Notes: generated by a model not told the origin, from the sequence alone. A stretch of 64,000 bases of DNA from Verpa conica (GCA_033030425.1 JAUFSD010000013.1:496001-560000), one strand, 5' to 3'. Numbered from the stretch's first letter, positions 23,139 through 36,243 are shown. Numbers and translations: made by a program.

Positions 23139-26100
23139 GTTGCATATGTTGTTCCTCAGGCAAGGTAGAGTAAGTGAGGATGATGAGAGGAGAAACACAC
23201 AAGATCATATGTAACCCTAGATCGCCCCCGATCGGAGTACAAGAAGCCGAAAGTTAGCATCTCTAAAATCCGTAGACCAATCATATTCCCCACGTGGGAG
23301 GGGAGCCGTCATGATCCCTCGAGTGATGATCCGTGACCATCCTCCGCTGCACAAGCTAGGGGGGTAGCTGCATAATCGAGTGCGCCCGACGATAACATGC
23401 AGGCCCTTCTTGGCCAGGAAACCAGGTTCTTGGCAATGTGTAGCTGTCCATCGACATCGACGATTCACTCGGTGATCGCCTTCCAACGACATTAGGAACG
23501 CAAGGCCTGACCATTCAATAGATAAGAAAATGGCGGTTAAATTGTACAGGTAGCCAAGAACACAAGATGTTTTTTTATCTCATAAATTTACTGAACCGAT
23601 GATGGATTATTGTAGGTCGCGATCGGGAGAGGTAAGGCTTTGGGTAGAAATAGAAGAAGACGTCGGTCGATCGATTTTGTACGTTATCTTAGGTCCTGGG
23701 CTTTGGGAGGGGCCTTCCCCAGTTCTTCCAGATTACTCTGCAGGAACAGTTAGATACATAGAAAAACGGCCAGATAGAGAGTACATACCTCATTGTACCC
23801 CTTAATCAACAACGTATAATCTCATCAACCTTATTCTCCCCACATGACTTGCCTCGGGCAAATACGAGGGTAGTTGATATTTACTCAGGACACAAGAGGA
23901 GCCTAAAAATGCAAGTTATATTTTCACCAATTGGTAAACATAGGCACTCCGCACTAAAGGCATCCCCTCGAATAATAACTCTTTCTTGCATATTCAGCTG
24001 CCCTTGCCTGCCCCCGAGTAACAACTTTGCTACAGTTGTCTCAGTTGGAATCTCGAGCCTTAGCAAACCGCCGGCGATAACACTGATAGGTAAAGTGGCT
24101 TGTAAGCACAGGGACCCCCTAAGTACATGTTGTCCGGAAATGTAAGTGCCGTGGTGACTGCCGGTGCTCATGGTCCCTTTGGGATCCTATACTCTGGTTA
24201 TTCTTCTGGAAATATATCCCGATAAATGTATGTGACTGCAGTTTTGCAAAATGGGTGATATTGATAGGGAAAGGAGGGGTAAAATGCGGGGCAAATTCTA
24301 ATAATAAAAGGGTTACCTGTATATTTGCCGTTCATATAGTTCTAAGCAGCATGTTAAACTTCACTATTAAATTCAAATGAACACCAGAATAAAAAAAATC
24401 CGTGGGCGGCTCGTGTGATAGGCCGGGAACGGTAACCGTAGTAGTGTCGAGAACACAACTGTCAATATCAATTACGCACTACTAATTGAGAATCAATAAA
24501 GTAAAGGGGAAAAGCTGAATGACTCGTTTATCTGAGTTTTTTTTCTTCTTCCCTAGTGCCCCTAACTATTATCGCTGTAAGCCTCCTTCTCGCAGCGTTT
24601 ATAGCTAGTTGTAATTGATTCGGGATTAATGACCACGAGATCATGCTGGTGGCCGAGCAACCTGCGAACCAGATTCGCCGAACCCTGCGCCAGGCGGTAT
24701 CTCGTTGTTTTGACCCCTAGAATGATGAGATATGACCGGGAACGGTACCCAGGTTCTCACCACCATTATTAGCAGGGCGAGCAGACAATTACCAATTGCA
24801 AGTTGCTTCTCTTGATGAGTAGTACCGCGCATTGTGTAATTCTCGGTTCCCCACATCTTATTTTATTTTATCTTCGAACCCCAAATTCCTAAACACTCGC
24901 CAGGTACGCACCGCGCACCCAGGAGCTAAAAAGTTTCTTTTTTGTCTCGAATTCACCCGCCTGATAGATCAATGTGCTGTTCCACTAGCTTTTAACGACG
25001 ACGTTAGTGACTATGTCTCGGGCCCCGCGGTGCGCGGAGATCAGTACAAGGGAAAGACTCTCAGATTCTACTCACATGATCATGTAAAGCACCGGAAAAC
25101 AACATCAAACGAGACAGTGCTAAGTGACTCCTCTATCTGCTTGTGGGAAATGATGCTCAGGTACCCGCCGGTGTCCGCGTCCCAAGAGATTATCCCGTCT
25201 GGAAAAAAAAAACCCCCCGGATCAAGAAAATTCCGGTGAGGGAAGAGAAAAAAATTTGTTTTCAGATATTTTTTTTTCTCCACCCACATAATCAAAAATG
25301 AAAGAGAAATTTCTGTTTGTATGAGGCCTGAGCAGATTTTTGTTTACACTGCCATACATGTATGTATTGGCACCCCACACTAGAGTGAGTACGTGTATGT
25401 ACCGTACGCAGCCGCAACCGCAGCCGCGGCTCATGAAATCTCTTACCTTTTCTTCTTTTTCTTTTTCTTTTTGCTTCTTTACGCGTTCTATGAAGTTGCA
25501 TGCACGTACCGTTAATAGCCTCAATTACTATTCTTCGTACTCCGCTTACGACTTCCTACCGCTGTCTCGGCCGTTTCGGTAGTCGGTTAGTTCGAGCACA
25601 AGCTTTAATCTCACAAACCACCCATGCACATATCGTGAGATCTCTCCACAGCTGAACCCCTTCCAGTATAACCGTCTCATAACCATAGAAAGTGGCATGT
25701 CAAAATACAAATAGGCCAAAGGTCTCGTGTTAGATGCATTCCCGTCCGGCTTCGGGTATAGAAATTTTCATGAACCCCCCCCCCCTCATCCTCCTACCTC
25801 GGCGGCCTCTCGGTCGGTCCAGCGGGAGGGGAGAAAAACACACCATCGGGTATCAGAAATAGTAATGGTCAATGATCTGTGATCAAATAAATCTGTTAAC
25901 GGTATAGAAAGGATGTGACGTCACCGCGGGGGTGATCAAGCAATGTGGACACCGAATAAAAACACAAAACTATGCGCCCAGATCACCAATCCTCACCCAC
26001 TGCGTAACTACTACACGTCCTTAGTAGAAGCTAAGGCAAATCATTTCCTTTATCAAATACTTCTGAATCGGCCTCGTCAGTCCGGTCTTAATTCTGACGC

Positions 26101-27940
26101 AGGGCGTATAACTAAGGGCTTTTTTACATCAAAGAGGCGACCGAACTAAACTCGGACTTTGCTTTTTCTATATTTCCAAATGTGCCCTTTAGGAGATGGA
26201 AATAGTAAACGAAGCAGGCTCCCCGCCCCCCCCCCGCCTCGCACCCTGGCCATCACTCACACCAGGTCAATAAAGAACAAGGTGTCCGCCATGGTGGTAA
26301 CTTTTAGTGTGGATCAAACTAGGGTACTGCACCAGTTTAACCGGTAGATAATGCGAGGTAACTCACAACACCAAGCTTTTTTTGAGGGGAGGGGGCTGTT
26401 GGTTGGTGGGTTACATCATTATCCGACGCAAAGGGTGGAAGAAGCATCTTGGGTAAAGATACAGATTGGTACGCTCGCTACACACCCTCAACTACCGCCG
26501 CAAGAAGACTCTCCATGTAGGTTTATTCTAAACAAAGCTAACCCTCCCGTCAATGGGTGAGCAGAAGTGCACGGGGAAGTGGAACAGGAAATTATCCGTC
26601 AGTGGCAACCATGATGGCGGAGCAAACCGTCGATTCCAACACTAAAGCTAGATAGAGTGTGTCTGTACGCAAGATGTCGTGCCCACCGCAGAAGATAGAC
26701 ATATTATGTCGTTCATCACAAAGGTTACAAGAGGTCCGAAACCATTCGGCGGGCAAAACAGTGCAATGGCTAACACCGGCCCCGGTTTGCAGTTGTACCG
26801 AGCAACTGGCCAGCAGTCTGAGTGGGCCTCGTGAACGTTTTGGGGGCCGATTCCCTGCATTATACGCCGTATTGATAATCCTCAGTACGTAGCATATACG
26901 CAGTGATCACCTCCCTCTGGTGTTGTCAATGGCAAAGCAGGGTCCATTTCACATGATGATGATGTCGCACCTGGGCGCTCGGTAGATTTAATTAGGTATG
27001 TCTATTATCTAGCAGGGGATGGTAGATCCAGCAAAGTACCTAGATACCGGGTTTAAAGCTGGGACAACTCCGTGTCCAGTGGGATAAGGGAAAAGCCTCC
27101 CACGGGTCCCCCGCTACTGTAGTTTGATCTCAGTGCACCGTTTTAGTTTCCTTGGCTTCGGATCTATCAAGATCTAAGTCCGGAGAAAGAAGTAGCTGAG
27201 GTGTCCACAGCGGTACCTACGGGCTATGCTCACGACCCTCACCTCTTGAAAGGGTGTGGGATTTGTTTTTTGTACCTGCTCCACGTGCTCTTCGGCTAGC
27301 AAAGTAATTTTCCGCTGAACTGGAACAGGAAGCAAAAGAATCGTAACCCATGCCAATCCTGGCGTCATCCCTAACGTCCTCTTTCCCCCCACTCGCTTTC
27401 AAATCCAGAGAGGTAAGAGACCCAAGGCTTTGCAAACAAAAACAAAAAAACCAATGCAGTGCGGAGAATCCCAAAGAACCCTTCCTTGCCAATTCTGCAG
27501 CTTCGTGGGCAAGTGGTGCTCGCGGATTCGTCGAACCTACAGCCTCTGAGGAATGTTACCCAATTAGTTTCAAGTTTGCCCCTCCATCGTCGTCTGAACT
27601 CCGCTTTCCTTGGTGCTGGAGTATTTTGCCTGGCCAGGACTGTGGTGCGTCTGCATTGCATTGCATTTGCATTGCAGGAAACAGGGTTTAGAGTAAGATA
27701 TTAGAAGAAATAATAACATCTGAGATCTAGGGCGCAGAGCCATCTGCAATGAACGGACTTGTTTCGTAAAAGTTTAGACTTTTGGCCAAACGAACGTCTT
27801 AGGCCCTTATCGCCGCGCTAGTAACCCATACGCACTCGCTTTACGTCTGATCTGGCCGCACTGCCCCTACCTCTCCCCCACAATCGTCATCCCTCTTGTC
27901 CATCGTGGCCCGGGCTTGGTGTCTTGGGCAGTATGAAGGA
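21207..27940. other. 6.7-kb stretch without a recognisable gene
   Basis: Mixed composition: AT-rich decayed sequence at 21.5-24.6 kb and more balanced sequence at 24.6-27.9 kb. Open frames such as 21964-22320, 24832-25239, 26659-26892 and 27350-27691 show no family motifs and no convincing splice partners. It contains a GA microsatellite (23104-23139), a C tract near 25777 and an imperfect GCATT repeat near 27653-27677. Confidence 0.4.
23104..23139. repeat. (GA)n microsatellite
   Basis: About 17 GA units with one GG interruption at 23129-23130. It explains the Ser/Leu-rich open frame on the opposite strand. Confidence 0.95.
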
Positions 27941-27944
27941 AGAA

Positions 27945-27953
27945 TATATAAGG
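27945..27953 (+). promoter_or_regulatory. TATA box of the small-protein gene
   Basis: TATATAAGG lies 172 bp upstream of the ATG at 28117. It is followed by a C-rich, CT/CA-containing leader, the usual layout of strongly expressed fungal genes. Confidence 0.5.
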
Positions 27954-28116
27954 ACTGCCTTCTACCCCCCTCAGCAGTCCTCCTCAACACAGCCATCAAA
28001 CCAGACGAACAAGCCAAAGCATCTACCTTGAACACTAGATCCTATCCTTTACGCTAGCCATCTCACTACAAAAAGCTTCTCACTCCCACCGTTCTCCACC
28101 TCAAACTACCATTGAA

Positions 28117-28443
28117 ATGTCTGCTCCCACCCAGAACACACCTGCTCGCGCTACCCCAGCTATCCGCAAGCCCGCTACCTTCTTGTGCCTTGCACCTGTT
28201 CACTCTGCTAGCTTCCCCAAGCAGCCCCAGTCCCCCAAAATGTCTCCTGTTACCACTGCTAGCATGGAATCCGCGGTCGAGTCTCCCATGAGCTCTCCTC
28301 TCATGCTTCCCCAGACCTCTTCTCACCGCAGAAGCTCCACCTCATCTATCGGCAGTGCTACTGATAAGCGACGATTCCTCAAGTTGGGACCCGTTTTCTG
28401 GGGAGGTGCCATCGGCGAGAACGACTATGCCATCGAGGACTAA
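28117..28443 (+). CDS. Small conserved-looking fungal protein of unknown function
   Basis: Single-exon frame of 108 residues with a strong pyrimidine-preferring codon bias (GCC, ACC, CCC, TCC), unlike the surrounding spacer. The N-terminal two thirds are Ser/Pro/Thr/Ala-rich and probably disordered. A SSHRRSSTSSIGS stretch offers phosphorylation sites. The C-terminus reads KRRFLKLGPVFWGGAIGEND followed by an acidic end. This KLGPV-aromatic-GG ending resembles short ascomycete proteins of unknown function (from memory, not searched). A TATA box precedes it, and T-rich sequence with a TATAAATA element near 28511 follows. No function can be assigned. Confidence 0.75.
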   Translation: MSAPTQNTPARATPAIRKPATFLCLAPVHSASFPKQPQSPKMSPVTTASMESAVESPMSSPLMLPQTSSHRRSSTSSIGSATDKRRFLKLGPVFWGGAIGENDYAIED

Positions 28444-30825
28444 GCGACTCTCATTGAGATTTGTTTCTGGCTGATGCGGCTTCAATAACTGTTCTGGCGT
28501 TTTTTATTATTATAAATACTCTTATGCAGCAATCTTTTCTTTTGTATTGAAGGAGTCTCTGATGTAGGTGCTATTTGCGGCGGGATAAAGGAGTTTAGCT
28601 TTTTTTTTTTTTTGTTACCTTCGGGTAATGCTTTTTTCCTTCTGTTTATTTCATCTATATTTTTTTTTTATACCTATTATCGGGTTAACTTTCAAAATCT
28701 ATGCATGCGGATGATGGATTTTCTTACTTTGGAGGTCGTACGTTGTCGGGTGTAGAAGCCTCGGCTTGTGGGTCTTCGGGAAGGATCACTGTTAGGTTGT
28801 TGGACTTGAGGCTCTGTTTTCTAGGACAAGAAATTTAACTTCAAATTCTTCCATATGCTGTCTCGCAACTACACTCCTGATTGGGGGTTTCGTGTTACTT
28901 TTGAACGGTGGGCAACCGCCCAGTGAGAGGGCGCTTGGCGGCCCTCGTTTGGCTGCTCGAAAAGGGGCGCACCGTGCCGCCAGTGGAGGTTGGGTGTTTC
29001 ATTTACTAGAAAAGGGAAGGTGACCCGTAATGGGCGAGCCAATATAGGGCCAAATACGACCAGTTGGACAAGGCTCCGAGAAGAAAATGAGAGAGAGAGA
29101 GAGAGCCTCTGTCTGTTTACGCCAGAGGATGACGAGCACAAGGTGTAGAGGGATTGGTAAAGAATTGAGTAATTGGGGCGTTTGAATCGCTGTTCCACGT
29201 TCATCTGTGCCAATGTCCTATCGCTTTACTCTTGACAGTCCGTAAAGAGTAAAATGGGGGGGGGGGTGCCAGGGAGAGACCAGTAACGAGGGTCTGTTGC
29301 CGCCGGGGAAAGCTCGCCAGTGAAATGGCTGGCCGGGAGCGGGATCATGGCGCTCGAGTTCATTTCCCACATCCCCAGAGGGAGGCTCCGGCCAAGGTTT
29401 CTTGCGAGAGCGCCAGTACCAACAGAGGAAGACTCGTACGCTTTCTGCTTAGCTCCCTTTCGCTTCTGGGGTGCAACTTGAGCTTGTAGTTCTGAGGATT
29501 TCTGTGTTGTATATTTTTTATTACCTTCTCCCAGGGACCCCCCCTTCGTACTCTTTCCTTATTCATCTATCTGCCCAAGACCGTTTTTTCTTATTTCTTT
29601 TTGCAGTTGTTGGGCTCAAAGTCAAAGTCAAAGTCAGCCGCTTCTGCTTCTGTTCGTAGCAGCGCTACAGCGAGTTGTGGGTTGTGCTGTATGTACCCAG
29701 AAGCCAGCATCCGCCGCCACAGCAACCAGAGTTATCCATACATAGTCCGTACTCACAAAAGAAGCAGCGATACATACATGTACCTCTACCACAACCACTA
29801 TCCTTACCTATCTCACACTCTTTTAGCGGTTGTCAGTCCCCTCCCCCAGAGCGCTTCCCGGTTGTGAAATAATCGGTTGTCGCGGGTTCTTCTTTCTGTT
29901 TCTTGTTCTCTTTTCTTTCTGCCTACAATTGAAATCTTCACCAGCTCTCCCCCCCCCCCCATCGCAAACTACAGGGCGACAGACCTTCCACTGTAGGTTG
30001 TAGCTATTTCTGCCCTCTATAATCTCACTTCTCTTACTCTTCCCTCGTTCGCTTCGCTTCAGTGATTTTCCCTTTTCATCCATTTTATTTTTTTAAATTG
30101 AATCCCGGCCTGGAACCTTTCTCTTGCCCTTTGGCCCCCCAGCCCTGCTGTTTTAGCCGTGCCCCATTCGTTGGCGCTGTCACCTAATCAGAAAACACGT
30201 CCAATACCCATCGACGCTCATTAAACTTCTCTCACTCTCTAATTCATCGTCAGGTTGTTCCCTTTCCCGACCATCAACCTCGACCACCACAACGCATCCA
30301 TCACCACCGTGTGCCATCAACAACACCTTCTCACCTCCTCCCCCCCCTTCCTTTCTCTTCTGTTCCCATTCCCCCTCCAGAGCCGACCGTCGACCGTCTC
30401 CCTTTCTTCAACAATCCAGACGTGGTTGTTCTAGCCGGGTCGCTCTCTCCCTCTCTCTTTTCCCCTGTTTTCCCTTCTCTGGGGCTGAACCAAAGGATCT
30501 TGTTTCAAGTATCCTCTTAGTTTCTAGGAGAAAGAACGCAAAGGAAAGGTCCATCTGGGTTATTACTGTTTATTTATTTTTATTTCTTCTACTGTCCTTC
30601 GCGTGGGGAGGAGGTCGAGAGATCCGTCTCAGCAAGGATAAGCGAGAAGAGAAAGGGAAAGGAAAAAAAAAAAAAGGACAAGACGGGAAAGACGTGATAT
30701 ATCTTTTTGTTTTATTTCGCGAGTCAGAAGCTGCTTTTTTTTTCTTCTTCCCTTTTCTCTCTCTTTCGTTTCACCCTCTATTCTTCTAGACGAAGTGTTG
30801 TGGTAGACTTTTCCAGACAGACAAG
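28444..30825 (+). promoter_or_regulatory. 3' region of the small gene and long CT-rich leader of the PSR gene
   Basis: The first part, to about 28860, is T-rich 3' sequence. From about 29450 to 30825 the plus strand is strongly pyrimidine-rich (CCCCCC, TCTCTC, CTTTTCTTT tracts), as in long 5' leaders or promoters of fungal signalling genes. A (GA)8 tract lies at 29090-29105. Short ATG-initiated frames at 29601-29867 and 30311-30520 could act as upstream ORFs if transcribed. No protein family was recognised. Confidence 0.4.
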
Positions 30826-32976
30826 ATGGACCCCGAGAAAAGAGCACCTGTGAACGGGAATGGGGACGTAACAATCGCGCATGAGTCTAAAGCTCATGAA
30901 AATGTAACGGGTGCGTCGTTTTTATCATTCCTTTCCCTCCCCCCCCCCCATTTCCCCCACTCAATCACATTACATTACATCGCAGCTTTATCTTGTCTCT
31001 CATACATCCCCCCCCCAACTCTCCATCATTCTTGGCTTCGCGTATGATGCAATAGCTTACTGATATTGTCATCTATAGGCTCAGGTCTTAACCCCTCCGT
31101 GCAGACTTCATCAATTCAATCAGCCCCTGTTGCATCTCAAGATGATACCTCATCGTTGACTGTTACATCGAAGCCGCCGCCGTCGGCTTCAACTGTTGGC
31201 ACTGAAGTACCACCTTCAGCTCTTAATAACAACGCTTCCGCGTCGCAGAAGCGAAACTCTCTGTTGGCAGTCCCTACCCGGACATCGTCTACCAAGAATA
31301 CTGCTGAACAGTCACCCACGTCAACTAGTAGCACCGCTGTCACAGCAACCGGCGACGCAGACGCAGCGTCCAACAGCAGCCGAAAAAGACGGAGGAGACG
31401 CGAAGCAGGAAGCGGTGCGAGTAGTGTAACAGGGGAAGAAGGCAAAAAGCATAAACAGGGGGGAATAGGGAGGTTCTTTGGGTTCCTATGCTGTCGTACT
31501 GGTCGTCCATCACTGGAAGATGATTTGAATCAGGGCTCACGTGAGGCCACTAAAAGGCCCAGTTCAGTACCCTCTCGAAAAGCAACACCAATCGGCGGAA
31601 AAGACCCCAGAACCCCGCAAAAAGACCCCAGTACCGCCGAACCGAAAGATACCGTAGACAACGAGAAAATCGGAGAGGATTCTGGGGATAGTAAGGTCAA
31701 ATCGGAGGGCCCTTCAGTACCTGTCATACTAAATGCGCCAGATGGAGAGAAGGGTCAAGAAAAGGATCAAGAAAAGGATCAAGAAAAGGTCAAGACAACG
31801 GGTGGTGATGTGCTTGTTGTTGGGGAGAAGATTGTCGTGAAGGATGACTCTACGGCTGAACCGACCGGCGGGCAAAGCGATGAAAGGAGAGTACCGCTGT
31901 TGGACACACCTATCGTCACCCTACAGGCCCCCACCCCAACAGCGCCTACTAGTGAAGGAGATGATACTCCTAGATTAGGACACAGCTCTACTCCATCCCC
32001 TGAAATAGTGACAGAGACGCTTACCAAAAAGGACAACGACGTTGAGATGCCAGATGTACAAGCAGATATTGCCCAGGGTGATGAACCCCGGAAAAATACC
32101 CCGCTTACTATTGAGTTACCGCCCCCACGTGCAGATGAGACGCAGCGGAGTGAGAGTAACGATGAAGCGGACGACGATTCGGATGATGGTAGTGGAGGCC
32201 AGATGGTGCATACACCACCTGTAGATGATAGACAGCAATGGTTATTACCTCCTATTCAACCTAGGTTCGAGGGAAAGAAATGCTTGGTTTTGGATTTGGA
32301 TGAGACCCTAGTTCATAGTAGTTTTAAGGTATAAATCTTGGTCGATACAATGGGACTTTTATTCGGTCATGATTTTAGATGCTAACTCTCAAAATAGGTA
32401 CTAAACCAGGCTGATTTTACCATCCCGGTGGAGATTGAAGGAAACTATCACAACGTCTATGTTATTAAGAGGCCTGGTGTGGACCAATTTATGAAGAGGG
32501 TTGGAGAATTGTACGAAGTTGTTGTATTCACAGCTTCAGTTTCAAAGGTATCTTTTTTCTCTTTCTCTTTGTCCCGAGGTATATCTGACATGTATTTGTA
32601 GTACGGTGACCCCTTACTCGATCAGCTTGATATCCACCATGTTGTCCACCACAGGCTTTTTAGAGAGAGTTGTTTCAACCACCAAGGCAACTATGTTAAG
32701 GTAAAATTTTGCCACCTCCATTCACCCTATTTACGCATGTTATTAATTCGACTGCGTTTCTAGGACCTCTCCCAGTTGGGTCGTGATCTTAAAGATACAA
32801 TAATTATTGATAACTCGCCTACGAGCTACATCTTCCACCCTCAACACGCAGTCCCGATCAGTAGTTGGTTTTCGGATGCACATGATAATGAACTTCTAGA
32901 CCTGATCCCAGTTCTCGAAGACCTATCTACAAAGGATGTGCAAGATGTCACCTTGGTTTTGGATGTTTCGCTTTAA
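30826..32976 (+). CDS. psr1: PSR1/2-like FCP1-homology (NIF) phosphatase
   Basis: Five exons, 30826-30910, 31079-32328, 32398-32547, 32602-32700 and 32764-32976, give 598 residues with consistent phases. Introns are 168, 69, 54 and 63 bp; the second has a TGCTAAC branch. The C-terminal FCP1-homology domain begins [18 protein letters not shown] with the DxDxT nucleophile at 434-438. It continues [90 protein letters not shown]. The N-terminal 400 residues are Ser/Thr/Pro-rich and disordered, with a basic KRRRRRE patch and [11 protein letters not shown] (Cys166-167), a possible palmitoylation site, plus an EKDQ triplicate. Yeast PSR1/PSR2 are plasma-membrane phosphatases in sodium and general stress signalling; that role is inferred. 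Confidence 0.93.
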
Positions 32977-35626
32977 ACAAGGGGATATTTAGAGAAATGG
33001 TTAGCTCATACTTCTTTTTGTGTGTATTTGTGTTGAGGTGATTGAGGCGTTTCTTCTACTGTCTGTACACTGCATTGTTCCGGGCAAAATCAACAGCAAA
33101 AGTGGGATTGTTTGAGGGACGGAATTCTAATAAAAAAAAGGGCAACGAGAGGAGGATTGGTAAATACAAAAATACCATGGATACGCGGACGAATAGTTGG
33201 CCTGAAGTTTGTGGGGGGGGGATCTTCATCATACGCTTGTTATAATTGCCAGGAGCACGGGTCTTTGTTTTTGTGATTTTTTTCCTTCGAGGTTATTTCA
33301 GCCGTGTTTCCTTTTGTCGATCTGATTCCCTTTTCTATTCTATTTCTTTTCCTTTCTTTGTGTTTGTTACCCATTTGTCATTGTGTTTTTAAATGTTATT
33401 TTGCACATGGTGAGTAGAGTCGAATCTCTGCCATCAGCTAGCTGGCCACTGCCATATTTCTTTTCTTGGTCTTCTTTCTTTTGTAATGTTTTGATTTTAG
33501 TATCTAACCACTTCACCCTTTCCTACTGTGTTTCTTTCATTATACCTCTCGAACTCTCCTTTTTCCCTGTTATTAGGATGCATACTTATTAACCCCTTTT
33601 TTAACTCTACCTTAACTCTACCTATTGTGTGTAGTATCTATTCAAAACACCTTACTGCAACAACTACTGCTGTAGTCTAGGCTTCTTCTCATTGCAGGAT
33701 CATTATTTCTTTGACTTTATGAGACTATGGGTTAGCGATTTTGGATGGGTTGATTTTAACACATCTTTAGCCGATTTCGCGGTTCTTTTTTTTCTTTCTA
33801 CTCTAGGACCATCACTTTTTGCTTGGTTTGTGGGGCTCGGTGCCTTTTTTTTATTATATATATCTTATTTCCTTGCACATTCTCTACATACTGTGATATC
33901 ATTGCTAGCTAACATTCTCCATTGTCATTTCTTTGCGTTGCTTTTTTCTTTCTTTCCTTTTTTGCACACCGCCCGCCTCGTTTTCTGCCCCTCGGCCGCT
34001 TGTGATGTGCCGCTGGTGTAAAGAGAGAAGGGTGGACAGGGAGAGGGGGGAGAGGGGGGATTCGAATTGAGACTGTTACTTTTTTGGTGATTTGTAATGA
34101 GTGATGGCAGGGAATCTGGGGGAGGGGGAGGGGAGAAGGGCGAAGAGCTATTATTCCCCTCCCTTCAAGGGTCGTGTTATACATATATACATAAATCATC
34201 ATATATAAATCTTTAAAAAAAAAAAGAGAGAGAAACTGATTCTTGTGATAAATTCTACCCGGTTGGGCTGTTTAGAATTGGTCGAAGAATCTACTCTATG
34301 TAAGGCATGAGAGTTGTGATGGATGTGGTTCATCTCTCTTTCTCGCTAGTTGGTTATATTAACAGCTTTGTTGGGTAAGATCCAGGTTTTGCGGGGAAAT
34401 GTAGCGAGTGGGTGGGGAAGAGGGGGGAAGAGGTGGAAAAAGAAAAGAAAAGAAAAGAAAAGAAAAGAAAAGAAAAGAGTCAAAACGGGTGGTGGCTAGG
34501 GTCGCATGATGGAGGATTTTATTTATCTTTTAATATTTTTTTTTTCCTTCTGTTTCTGCCCGATACTTTCTTTTTGTGTCCTTATGGAAGATGACAGCAT
34601 AAATCTCTACTGCGGGAGCTTTGATTCTGTACGTTAAGATATAATTAACTCTCGGGGTAGCTGAGGAGCACTAAGTTAGGTAATGGAGGGTATTAGGCCG
34701 GGTAACCCTTTATAAACCCGTCGGATTTCCTTAGTGGGGAGAGCCGGAGATGCTCCCTGCAGCTTGGGGTATTCAGGGTCAGGTTGAATATGTATCCATC
34801 ACAATGCAGTTAGAGTTTGGGCTGGTCACGCGACTAGTCTAGATGCATCACATGACGGTTCTGGGAACACAACCGTAGATAGTCCGGGATCTAAGAATTT
34901 TATATAACCAACTGCTGATGGAGATGATATGTAGTTGTACCTTAAAAGTACATCATGTATTCACGGCGCTACAAGACCTATTCAATCCATTCGGGATCAG
35001 GAAGGGTCTAGTTATCAATCCCAAGCCCTGGACCAGTATAATAAATCAAGCTCCTGGCCACCTTTTTGGGTGTTCTCTAGAGCACTTGATAAAGATTACC
35101 CTCCATTAGAAAAGACGCGTTACATGATAGCTCACTGGATATTACTTACTATCTTACACTATTTGAGTTATTTCATCCCCATAGTGTAACTGGGGCAATA
35201 TTCTTCGCGTACACAATATTTCCCATATACCGGTTTGCGTAAGGGACTATTTGTACCTGGACGGGGTTGGCAAACTACCCTCATATCTGGTGTCACTGAA
35301 ATATCTCTTGGAGTTTGAGGCTACTTGTAGGCCTTGTTTGACATCGTTGGGACCCCCCTAACCATTTCTATGGGGGCAATTGGTTCCTTGAGAAAGTGAG
35401 CTGGTAAAAGAGCACATGGTACAAGCCTTTGTTATTAACACACCTGAAAATTAACGATGGCACCACTGGTGCTATTGAGGAATGTTACCCTGCCGTTCTG
35501 CCATAAGCATTGTCTTCTCACTCTCTTAGCCCCACAAATCCCACCCTTAAAACCTTTCTTTGTGATACATTCCCTCAATTAACCCTATCCACCCACATCG
35601 ATACCGATAGGCTATCATAACTAGCT
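32977..35626. other. Gene-free stretch downstream of the PSR gene
   Basis: 33.0-34.2 kb is very T-rich; the hydrophobic frame 33692-34021 is Leu/Phe-rich because of composition and is unlikely to be real. A (AAAAG)n repeat sits at 34437-34478. From 34.6 to 35.6 kb there are fragments such as 34935-35189 with no recognised motif; they may be upstream remains of the protease relic that follows. Confidence 0.35.
34437..34478. repeat. (AAAAG)n microsatellite
   Basis: Eight to nine AAAAG units in a purine-rich tract just downstream of the PSR gene's T-rich 3' region. Confidence 0.9.
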
Positions 35627-36243
35627 ATGTTTAGAGTCATAGGGAAAGCGTTGGTAGGAGGAGCTGTAGGAGGAGCGAGGAGACTCCGTAATAAGCATGT
35701 CCATCGGCTCACTAAGGCAAAGCATATGGGCGATGCGGCGGCGGCGGCAAAAAAAAAAAAACGAAGCAACTCTTGTTACATGAAGCACAGTCTTGTCAGA
35801 ACCACGCTCATTTTTTGCATCACACAGGATAATTCCGAAACACTCGTCTGATTGGGCGTTAGTAAAGCTAAACTCTCGTAGAGTCGGGAATAATAAAATT
35901 GATGGAAACGAAAGGGTTGGGGGGGTACTTCTTTATTATAGAGAAGCGATCAATGAAGGAGTTACTCAGCCTCGGGAGCACAGCCGATAAAATCTCACTC
36001 ACAATTGTCGGAAAATGTTCAGATATCTCAACTGGATACTACAATAGGGTAAAAGTCCATGTTAATTTACCGGGAAACATTGTGGGTAGACCTGGTAAGG
36101 TCTTCCCCGAGCCTGGAGATTCCGGTGCATGGGTTCTTGATAAATTTGGCTATGTTGCAGGATTACTAATTGGTGGGTCGCGAGCAAGTAATTGTTTATA
36201 TTTCACTCCTATCGAGCTGGTTCTCGGGTTTTGTTGGGCGTGA
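35627..36243 (+). pseudogene. Decayed trypsin-like serine protease domain
   Basis: Two pieces in different frames resemble a fungal trypsin-fold protein. Around 35835-35905 the frame reads SDWALVKLNSRRVGNNKI, placing a catalytic-type Asp in DWALVKL. From about 35940 to 36243 another frame reads KELLSLGSTADKISLTIVGK, then FPEPGDSGAWVLDKFGYVAG and LLIGG. The GDSG serine motif is intact. The two frames are offset by one base near a run of seven G (35927-35933), which suggests an indel. The catalytic His could not be found upstream, where an Ala/Lys-rich tract (GCG repeat and A12 run at 35735-35761) interrupts the frame. Best read as a pseudogene; a spliced gene with poor signals is possible. Confidence 0.5.

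Noticed and set aside
33692..34021. 109-codon hydrophobic frame resembling a membrane protein
   Set aside because: The region is T-rich 3' sequence of the PSR gene; Phe/Leu richness follows from composition and there is no family resemblance.
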